From: Bisporella sp. PMI_857
Taxonomy: Eukaryota > Ascomycota > Leotiomycetes > Helotiales > Helotiaceae
Assembly (NCBI GenBank): GCA_021307315.1
Contig: JAJSPD010000216.1
Coordinates: 1-19,186 of the forward strand
DNA length: 19,186 nucleotides
Reading direction: 5' to 3'
Shown here: positions 8,764 to 16,677 of the stretch, one piece after another
Layout of the letters: every line of letters begins with the position of its first letter
How positions within the stretch are numbered: position 1 is the first letter of the stretch
Program-made: the position numbers and the translations under genes
The notes under the pieces: generated by a model
The model's database searches: none
The model's input: the letters and a program-made list of their open reading frames with translations, nothing else
What the model was told of the DNA's origin: nothing

Positions 8764-9531
8764 CTAAATTAATAAAGTTTTTAGCTTTATTTGAATTACA
8801 ACTATATAGCGAATAATTATAGGTTTTTTATTTAAAAAACAACTAAAACAATTACTACGTACTACGTTTAATATTTTTTTTAAATTTGTAAATAACGCAT
8901 TTTGTATAATATTTTTATTAACTTCTATATTATAACTATTTTTTAACGCATTATTACGTTTTAAACAAAGCGAACAACTATTAAATTTTAAGCATTCGTT
9001 TGTTGTTGTATTATTAAAATAATTATTTAATACTTTTCTATAGCATTTTCTTTTTTTTAAAAACGATACTAAATAATTATAATCAACAATTTTAAAATCG
9101 TCGATTGTGTTTATATTTTCCGGTTGTTTTTTAAAATTATATTCTTTTTGATTTATTAAAATATAAACTGTACTATTTAAACTGTCGCGGCTAATACGAC
9201 CGATTTTTTGATCTAAATTAATTAAGCTATTAATTTGATATAAATGAATCGAAAATTTAATTGTCGATTTATTTAAACCGACACTTAACGCATTTGTACA
9301 AACAATTGCTTTTATATTATTATTATTTAAATAGTTTTGTAAAATTTCGTTTTTATTTTCTAACTTACTATAATAACTAAAAATTTTAAATTTTTTACTT
9401 ATATTTTTACAATGATTTACTGTCGGAACAAAAATAATAATTTTTTCATTTATTTTTAATTGATTTAATAATGTATTAAATAAGTATTTAAATTTTTTAG
9501 TAATATTTTCGGTCGGTTTTAAAAATTGAAT
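8764..9531 (-). pseudogene. Copy 2 helicase lobe 2 and RecQ Cys cluster
   Basis: The frame continues directly after the TAA at 9534-9532. It reads EKIIIFVPTVNHC (motif IV), AIVCTNALSVGLNKS (motif V), LDQKIGRISRDS (motif VI), KRKCYRKVLNNYF and NECLKFNSCSLC (the Cys cluster). About 235 codons are open until a frameshift near 8822, next to a T6 run; the frame then ends at TAG 8766-8764. The neighbouring frame carries on with SLYSCNSNKAKNFINLVRNL. No ATG or TTG codon lies in this stretch, so a start-based search misses it although the match to RecQ lobe 2 is clear. Confidence 0.75.
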
Positions 9532-11544
9532 TTAATAACTAATATTTGTTCGAATTGTTAAATTACGTACTATTGTATTATTTGTAATATTAAATTCTTG
9601 TTCTAATAAATTTAACAACGCGTTTAGCAACGTTGCACTAATAAAAATTAAATTAAATTTATATTTAACAATTTTAGTAACTGATTTTAATACATATCGA
9701 TAATTTTTTTCTAATAATATTAAATGCGTTTCGTTTAAAAATATATTAGTTTCGATATTTTTACTTTTTAATTCTAATAAATAAGTTTTTAACTTTTTTG
9801 TTTTTATATTTTCAAAACTTAAAAATATTAAATTTGTACTATTTAATAATAAATCAGTTTTACTAAATATTTCGCTATTTAAATTAAAAGCTTTTGCACA
9901 ATTATATAAATCGTGTTTTAAACTTGTACGCGGTGTAATTACTAAATATTTAATATTCGGATTTATATAGCTCGGTAAAAAAAACAACAAACTTTTTCCG
10001 GAACTAGTTCTGCTAATATAAGTAATAAATAGATCTTTATTTAATATTTTTGTAATAATAAGCTTTTGTTCTAAACTTTTAAATTCTGCTTTTGAATTAT
10101 TAAAAAATAATTGTAAACTATTTAGTAAATTAAAATTTATTAGATTTTTTAAAGTTAATAAATTTCGATTTATTTGTTTTTGTTTAATAATTTTTTAAGG
10201 TTTTTTATTAATTTCTGTATCGCTATTACTATTACTACTATTATATAGCTTTGTTTTTTTTAAATTTAAATTATTTAAACTTGAAATATTGCGTTTATGT
10301 TTTATTTTATTTTGTATTGTTTGTTCGACATTTTGATATAAATTAAAGTAAATAAAAATTTTTATATTAAATTTTAACGATCGTTTTAATATTGATATTA
10401 ACTGATTTTTATCAATATTTATTTTACGGCTATATAAACGATTACTAGTATTTGTAGTATAATTTGCTTGTAAATCTTCAATTAAATCGCTTTTACTACT
10501 CGAACTATTATAATTTAATAAAATTCGATTTTTAATAATAAAAGTTATTAATTGTCGATACGAACTAATCGACAATTCTTTTTTTAAATAGTTTAATGTT
10601 TTTAGTTTTATTTTATTACTTAAATTCGCTACTTTAAATAAATCGTTTTTATATTCAAATAAATAACTACTAATTTTAGTCAATTTTAAATAATTTAAAT
10701 TAAAAAAGCTATATAACGAAATTACAAATATTAAATATAATTTTAAAATACGACTTAAACGTAGATTTAAAAATCGAATATTTAATTTATTAATTCGATT
10801 AATATTTAAGCTTTTATAATACGTTGTATTAATTTTAATTAATTCCGGTTTACTCGGTTCAATAATAATATTACGTTTCGATTGTATTAACGTATTAAAA
10901 TATATAATAATAATTAATTCTTTACTGCGTAACGGCGATTTACTTGTAAAATAAATACTAATAAATAATAATTCTAAAAATTCTTTGCGTTTTTGATAAA
11001 ATAATTCGACATTGTTTTTATTAAAATTTAAATTTGTAATTGATTGTAAATAATAATTAGAAAAAGCGGAATTTTGTTGCAATAGTCGTTTTATTAAAAA
11101 ATTATTATAAATTTTTAAATTTTGTTTTTGATTAATATAATTTACAAAATAAAAACCGATTGTTGTATTGTTTTGATCATTTAATATTGTATTTAAATTT
11201 AAATTAATTTCTGATATATTTAATTGTAATAAGTCGGTATATAATAACGTTTTTAAATGTTTTAATAAATCAGCGAAAAAATATTTTAAATTTTCTAAAT
11301 TAATTACTTAATTATTAATACTAATATTATTTGTATTAATATCGACTATTTTTGCGTTTGTTGTATTATTACTATCGATTTTTTTGCTATACGTTCGTAA
11401 TTGTGTTATTTCTGTAAAAATATTATCCGACGTATTAGTTAAATATAATAGAAAATATTTATTAAATTCGATATTTAAACTAAATTCTAAATTGCTATTT
11501 ATTGCGTTTTGATTTAATTCTTTTAAAAATCCAATAAAAATCAA
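9532..11544 (-). pseudogene. Copy 2 YR-like region and helicase lobe 1
   Basis: A single minus-strand frame of 670 codons interrupted only by TAA at 11310-11308, 10197-10195 and 9534-9532. The YR-like boxes are SPLRSKEL (first Arg kept), YYKSLN (Lys kept), SYRQLI (second Arg kept) and NYTTNTSNRLYSRK, where the Tyr is kept but the preceding His has become Tyr (a CAT to TAT type change). Further on, KAEFKSLEQKLII precedes the Walker A motif TSSGKS, YLVITPRTSL is motif Ia, and FLNETHL stands for DECHL. FISAT is motif III. The D to N change in motif II would be expected to remove the metal-binding acidic residue needed for ATP hydrolysis in RecQ-type helicases. Confidence 0.75.
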
Positions 11545-12239
11545 ACGAAAGCTATAAATAATAATACTTGTACTATTTTTATTAAACTTTCGTTTTTAAA
11601 AGTTTTTGTAAATTTATTTAAACTTGTAATAATTAAAAACGTTAATACCGAACTTTCAAAAAGCGTATTTTTATTAAAACTATTTTGATTTGTATTTTGT
11701 TTTAATAATTCAACAAAAATATAAATTAATGTTTTTTTAATTAAATTTTGATTTTTTAAATACAACGTATTATTAGTTGTTTTTAAATTTTGACTAATTA
11801 TTATATCGGCTAATTTTATTATTTCAATTAAATATAAATAAATATTAGTTAAATTTGGTTTTTGTTTATTTGGATAAATTATATTATTTAAATCGTTTTG
11901 AAAATAAATATTTAATATATAAACTAGTAAATGCGGAAATAACGCGTGATATTTATTTTGCGTATTTTTTTTAATTATTTTAAAAGCTTTTAAATTAAGT
12001 ATTATCGAATTTAACAATTCTAAATTTAATTTTTGTAATAAATTTCTATTAATATTTAGTACTAATAATTCTAAGTCTTTTAATAAATCTTTACAAATAT
12101 TATATAATAAAAAAGTAATTTTTAATTCGTTCGTTAATAAATTATTAAACGTTAGTATTTTTACTAAATTAAATAAATTATCAATATTTTTATTAACTAA
12201 ATATTTATTAAATTTGCTATTATAAATGTTATGTAGCAT
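11541..12239 (-). pseudogene. Copy 2 N-terminal segment
   Basis: Open frame of 232 codons starting with ATG at 12239. It is rich in Leu, Asn, Lys and Ile. The stretch LFESSVLTFLIITSLNKF matches YDFLLMHFLAVISVNAY in copy 3 and SPVLSFCAMLSRKV in copy 4, so it belongs to the helical middle part of the TLH family. About 200 residues that stand in front of this part in copy 4, including both zinc fingers, are missing. The frame is lost near 11550; the protein continues in the frame beginning at 11544. The ATG is four bases inside the telomere-like sequence and is probably fortuitous. Confidence 0.65.
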
Positions 12240-12242
12240 TCC

Positions 12243-12254
12243 GGGTTAGGGTTA
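12243..12254 (+). repeat. Interstitial telomere-like sequence (GGGTTA)2
   Basis: GGGTTAGGGTTA, two exact units of the TTAGGG repeat common in filamentous fungi, lies four bases outside the first codon of 5'-truncated copy 2. The G-rich strand runs left to right, as expected if a chromosome end had once pointed to the right here. Twelve bases can occur by chance, but the place, at the truncation point of a telomere-linked gene in very AT-rich DNA, makes that less likely. Confidence 0.6.
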
Positions 12255-12264
12255 AGCCAAGCTT

Positions 12265-13245
12265 TTGGTTTGACTTAGCGAAAAAAAAAAAAAAATTTGA
12301 AAAAATAAAAGGTTTAAAATCGATTAAAAACACGTTTTAGAACATTTTATTTTTTCAACCAATCAAAGCAATTATAAAGCGTTACGCCCACTTTTTGACT
12401 TAGTTAAATTTTTTTTTTTAAAAAAATAAAAAGTTTAAAATCAATTAAAAACACGTTTTAGAACATTTTATTTTTTCAACCAATCAAAGCAATTATAAAG
12501 CGTTACGCCCCACTTTTTGACTTAGTTAAAATTTTTTTTTAAAAAAAATAAAAAGTTTAAAATCAATTAAAAACACGTTTTAGAACATTTTATTTTTTCA
12601 ACCAATCAAAGCAATTATAAAGCGTTACGCTCACTTTTTGACTTAGTTAAAATTTTTTTAAAAAAAATAAAAAGTTTAAAATCAATTAAAAACACATTTT
12701 AAAACATTTTATTTTTTCAACCAATCAAAGCAATTATAAAGCGTTACGCTTACTTTTTGACTTAGTTAAATTTTTTTAAAAAAAATAAAAAGTTTAAAAT
12801 CAATTAAAAACACATTTCAAAACATTTTATTTTTTCAACTAATTAAAACAATTATAAACGTTACGCCCACTTTTTAACTTAGTTAAAAAAAAAAAAAAAA
12901 AAAAAAAAGGTTTAAAATCAATTAAAAACACGTTTTAAAACATTTTATTTTTTCAACTAATTAAAACAATTATAAAGCGTTACGCTTCACTTTTTGACTT
13001 AGTTAAAAAAAAAATAAAAAAAAAAAAAAAAGTTTAAAATCAATTAAAAACACGTTTTAAAACATTTTATTTTTTCAACTAATCAAACAATTATAAAGCG
13101 TTATACTATACTTTTTGACTTAGTTTAAAAAAAATAAAAAAAAATTAATAAGTTTAAAATTAATTAAAAACACGTTTTAAAATATTTTATTTTTTAATTA
13201 ATTAAAACAATTATAAAGCGTTACGCTTTATTTTTTAGTATAGTA
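12265..13245. repeat. Satellite array, 8 units of about 118-122 bp
   Basis: The landmark CACGTTTTA (variants CACATTTTA, CACATTTCA) recurs at 12331, 12452, 12574, 12693, 12811, 12929, 13051 and 13171. Each unit holds TTTAAAATCAATTAAAAA, then ATTTTATTTTTTCAACCAAT, AATTATAAAGCGTTACGC and CTTTTTGACTTAGTTAAA, followed by a variable poly-A/T run. Units decay to the right, where C becomes T and G becomes A. It begins just beyond the telomere-like dodecamer. Confidence 0.95.
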
Positions 13246-13329
13246 ATATTTAATACAACCGACAATATAAAAGCAATTAAATATATTAGTGTATTAAATT
13301 TAGTTGAAATTTACAATAATGTATTTACA

Positions 13330-13394
<65 letters not shown>

Positions 13395-13461
13395 AATAAA
13401 ATTAGTAAACTTAAAATTAATTAAACTAAAAAAGCTTGTTTACAATTTACAACAACAATAA
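13237..13461 (+). pseudogene. 3'-terminal TLH mini-copy with internal deletion
   Basis: One uninterrupted frame reads IFNTTDNIKAIKYISVLNL, IYNNVFT, 21 Asn codons (13330-13392), then TIKLVNLKLIKLKKLVYN and LQQQ with TAA at 13459-13461. The first part equals copy 2 just before its poly-Asn tract and the last part equals the very end of copy 2, so about 1 kb of the family's C-terminal region (the Cys-rich part) is missing. The deletion joins at the AAT microsatellite. The fragment is in opposite orientation to copy 2 and has no start codon of its own, so it is a relic. Confidence 0.75.
13330..13392 (+). repeat. AAT trinucleotide microsatellite, 21 units
   Basis: Perfect AAT repeat in frame with the mini-copy, giving 21 Asn. 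It is the shorter, uninterrupted counterpart of the 188-bp tract in copy 2. Confidence 0.95.
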
Positions 13462-13725
13462 ATATAATTTATTAAATAAATTTTTTAATTAACAACGAAT
13501 AAAAAAAATAATAAAAAATAATAAATAAATTAAAAAAGTAAATAGTTTTAATTTGCGAAATAATAAACTAATAATTTTAAAATTAACTCGTTTTAATAAT
13601 AATACTAATATTAATATAAATATAAATTTTAATTTTAAATTAAAAAATAAACAATACAAATTGTTTTATAGTTTTTATTGTTATTTTATTATTATTTAGT
13701 AGTTAATATTATAATTAATATTATA
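13462..13725. other. Duplicated 3' flank of the TLH gene
   Basis: 13462-13480 and about 13561-13625 match, in inverted orientation, the DNA just beyond the end of copy 2 (about 7040-7140), for example AAACTAATAATTTTAAAATT and AACTCGTTTTAATAAT. Between them lies an insertion of about 80 bp rich in AATAAAA. The remainder up to 13725 is AT-rich and featureless. Confidence 0.6.
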
Positions 13726-13912
13726 ACTAATTTTATAATTGTTTTAATTAGTTAAAAAAATAAAATGTTTTAAAACGTGTTTTTAATTAATTTTAAACTT
13801 TTTTTTTTTTTTAATTTAGTTTTTTTATTAAACTAAAAAGTAAAGCGTAACGTTTTATAATTGTTTTAATTAGTTAAAAAAAATAAAATGTTTTAAAATA
13901 TATTTTTTGTTA
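13726..13912. repeat. Two inverted units of the 120-bp satellite
   Basis: ATAATTGTTTTAATTAGTT followed by AAAATGTTTTAAAACGTG and TTTTTAATTAATTTTAAAC is the reverse complement of the units at 12265-13245. A second unit starts with AAAGCGTAACGTTTTATAAT at about 13851 and ends at about 13912. Together with the direct array they frame a 0.5-kb segment as an imperfect palindrome. Confidence 0.85.
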
Positions 13913-14684
13913 AAAATTAGTAGTGTAGCTTACTCGTAAAGCATAAACAATACTTTATATAATAGTTTAGTTATTAATAAAAAAATAAAACTTTTTTTAC
14001 TGAGCGACTTTTAAATAGTTTTACAATTAAGTTAATTTATTTTTTTTAAACTATTGCATTTAAACAAACTTTGTGTACAGTACAAGTTTTTATTAATACT
14101 TATTTAACAAGTTATAAGCCCGGTTTTATACTGTAAGTATATAAAAAAAGCTAGAAAAAAAAAGCTAATCGAAAATAAAGTAAACTGTTAAAAACAACTA
14201 TTTGCAGTTTAACGGACTTATTACGACAGTAAAAACTATACAAAAAGTAACAAACAGTTAATAACACAAAAATAACGAACCGCTAAAAGCAACAAACTGC
14301 TAATAAAACAGCAACGAACTGCTAGTCGAACTTACGAAACATATAAATTATTATTTCAATTATATTAACAAAATTCTAACTTAGAAACTACTGTATAACA
14401 GTTTTTACATTTTATTTACAATACAAAAGCTACTATACGACAGTTTTTTATTTTTTATTTCGAACTTTGTTAAACGTGTTTAATAAAAAACTAATATTAT
14501 TTTTCGTAAAAATCGTAAAACTGACCGTTAATTTCGTTTTTTTTGTATAGTACAATAATTGTGATATTCGTAAATGTAAAACTTTAGAATTAACCGCTGT
14601 TTTTATTAATTCCAACTTTATTGAACTTTACTAAACTTATTAATATTTATACAACTAGTATAAAAAACTAATTACTTATTCGAA
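13913..14684. other. AT-rich region upstream of copy 3
   Basis: No frame or RNA gene is recognisable. Short irregular repeats built on ACTGTAAAAACTAT and GAACTGCTA occur between 14210 and 14330. A TATATAAAAAAAG box lies at about 14137. This may be the decayed promoter region of copy 3, but nothing decides that. Confidence 0.4.
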
Positions 14685-16507
14685 AAAAAGCTGTTTCTTA
14701 AATATTAAGTTATTTAATCGCGTTAAACGAACGCTATAATGTGTTGCTTTGTTTAAATAAAAAATGTCGTTGCGCAGTAAATCCGGCAGCTATATTCGAC
14801 TATTTACGCAAACAATATTAAGTTTAGCTCGAACTTCGCAAACAAGTAAATTAGTATATTAAAAAGTTTTTGCACTATTACGATTATTTTACAATCAATT
14901 TACCGGTAAATAAATTAGCATTCTAGCTAGTTATTAAAATTGTAAATAGTTTAAAATGCAAAAATTGTTTAATTCAGCTATTTCGGACGCAAAGCTGCAA
15001 AGTATTAAAATAGCACGAAAATAAAATTTATAATAAAAAAAGAGTTGTAAACAAAGATTTATTTTGTTCCGTTAAGTTGCAATTTTGGTTTTAAAAAAAG
15101 AAAAAGCGCTATTGAGTAGTAAATAAAAGCTAACAATTTGCTTAACTACGTCAGTTAAACTAGTCAAGTGCTAGCTAAGCAAATAACGGCTATAATAATA
15201 ACGAAAAAAATAACGGTAATAATAATAACAATAATAATAAAAATAACGATTAGAAAATTATTAATAACTAAATTGTGCAAACTATTAAAGCATAGAAAAA
15301 TTAAACTAAAAAACGCCGGCTAACATTGTTGCGGAAAAAGCTACTTATTAAAGTCGATTCGTAGCTTTAATTTATTTAATAAAGTAAAGTTTTAAGTCAG
15401 TTTTAACATAATATAGTCAAAACTTACCGTTTCGCTCGAAAAGCTAATTTCGACGAGCTCGAATTAGTTTGCGTATTTCGAGCATAAAACCGAATATTAA
15501 AGCAGTGTTTAAATACGTTAGCAGCGTTCGACTACAAAAATACGTTAAAATAGTAAAAATCACTAAAAAACGAAGTAGCTAGCTAATACTCGTTCGAGTT
15601 GCTGTAAAATACAAAAACTATTACTAAGTATAGTAAGTTATAACAGCAAAAACTATATTACTAAATGCGAATAGTATTAGCGAAGTAAAAAAATAAAACA
15701 AAGACTAGCGTGTAATTTACTGAACAGCAGTTCGAAAATATGCAAAAAATCCGAATTATATTGTAAACCGATTTACTAGAAAATGAGTTTACAAAAAAAA
15801 AAAAGCAAAACCGAGTATTAACAACCGAAATAATGCAGTTGTGTATGTTAATTGTAATACAGAATATAAGCAAGATTTCTGTGTACGATTTTTTATTAAT
15901 GCATTTTTTAGCCGTAATAAGTGTAAATGCATATACTAAAACGCTTCGTTTATCGTTTTATTATACTAAGTTTTTAACTGCGGTGTTGTATATTAACCGG
16001 TTAATTATATTAAAAATAGCCGTTTTAGCAAAAGTATAGCTTATGTTACAAAGCCGAAATAATATTGTAAATGTTTCGAATCGCATTAAGCAGATTCGAA
16101 GCAAGCATTTATATAAAAAGTCGTTTTCGTTTATATTAAGCATTTTGAGCTAGTTAGCTATAAGAAAAGCATTTAATAAATTGCACAAATCTGCGCTTAA
16201 CATTTACTAGTCAAATAACCAGCAAACTATTTTTTATAAAAGCCGACTTGTGCAGCTAGAAAAAATTTCCAAAATGTGTTATACAGTTAATACGAAGTTG
16301 TAGGAAATGTTGACGTAGTTGATGTTTAGCGAAGCCGTTCTCGATATTAATTTGAGCCAGATTACCGACAGCATAGCGTAAAGCTACGAGTTCCGGCGTG
16401 ATAAGTACAGCTTTATCCAGCATCCCCAGAACAAGCAGTTAAATGTTGGATATCAATGGTTGTTGAAGCGTGCAAGAGCGGCCGGTGGCCAGCGCCTACC
16501 TCTTATG
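14685..16507 (+). pseudogene. TLH-like gene, copy 3: 5' part with RIP-type nonsense mutations
   Basis: One plus-strand frame can be followed for 1.8 kb without any frameshift but with about thirty or more stops. It starts with RYNVLLCLNKKCRCAVNPAA, then LKCKNCLIQLF, LQFWF, KKKKRY-stop-VV (TGG to TGA), an Asn-rich stretch (15180-15250), TEQQFENMQKIRII, YDFLLMHFLAVISVNAY, LYINRLIILKIA, SKHLYKKSFSFILSIL, FYKSRLVQLEKISKM and YSFIQHPQNKQL with GYQWLLKRARA. This is the head of a TLH/DUF3505-type protein: zinc-finger-like Cys/His part, then the helical middle. Stops at 16037, 16151, 16208, 16301, 16316 and 16379 fit C to T or G to A changes in Gln or Trp codons. Homology stops at about 16507, before the YR-like and helicase parts, so the 3' half is missing. 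Its last 180 bp are unmutated. Confidence 0.8.
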
Positions 16508-16677
16508 TGAGGGCATAATTTCGACGAAATTGTGAAATTCGTGGGGCGTGATTGGTCCGGGCGCTGCTGAGTCAGCAGGTTTCTGGCGAAATTGTGATCG
16601 GTAAAAATGTGATTTCTATTAAGCCTACCATTTCTTTGTTTCCTCTGAATAGACGTCGTCTACCTGAGAATCTCGTT
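16508..16677 (+). promoter_or_regulatory. Presumed 5' region of copy 4
   Basis: Non-RIPed DNA between the end of copy 3 and the first ATG of copy 4. It holds the quasi-palindrome AATTTCGACGAAATT (16517-16531), a related AAATTGTGAAATTCG just after it and CGAAATTGTGATCG near 16587, and an inverted CCAAT box (ATTGG, 16551-16555). The frame of copy 4 is open from 16552, so part of this may be coding. No TATA box is evident. Confidence 0.4.

Larger units (their letters stand above)
7141..12239 (-). pseudogene. TLH-like YR/RecQ helicase gene, copy 2 (5'-truncated, damaged)
   Basis: Read on the minus strand from 12239 to the TAA at 7143-7141, about 5.1 kb. Order: N-terminal helical part (12239-11541), YR-like region (about 11000-10400), helicase lobe 1 with RTSSGKS (near 10000) and NETH in place of DECH, helicase lobe 2 with QKIGRISRD (near 9190), Cys cluster KCYRKVL ... 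CSLC (near 8960), a second Cys-rich area, a poly-Asn tract coded by an AAT microsatellite, Cys-rich ANCLFCYF and DCNCLLP (about 7850-7640), and the tail KKLVYNLQQQ. From 11544 to 8822 one frame holds only three stops, all TAA. Compared with copies 3 and 4 it lacks the zinc-finger head and begins exactly at a telomere-like (GGGTTA)2. It converges on copy 1. Two catalytic residues are changed, so it is unlikely to be active. Confidence 0.8.

Noticed and set aside
13913..14684. tRNA or other structured RNA gene
   Set aside because: No cloverleaf or box sequences were found by eye; hairpins here are ordinary for AT-rich DNA.
15661..16143. Two minus-strand open frames of 60-70 codons
   Set aside because: They overlap the plus-strand frame of copy 3, which has clear family motifs; the antisense frames are shadows.
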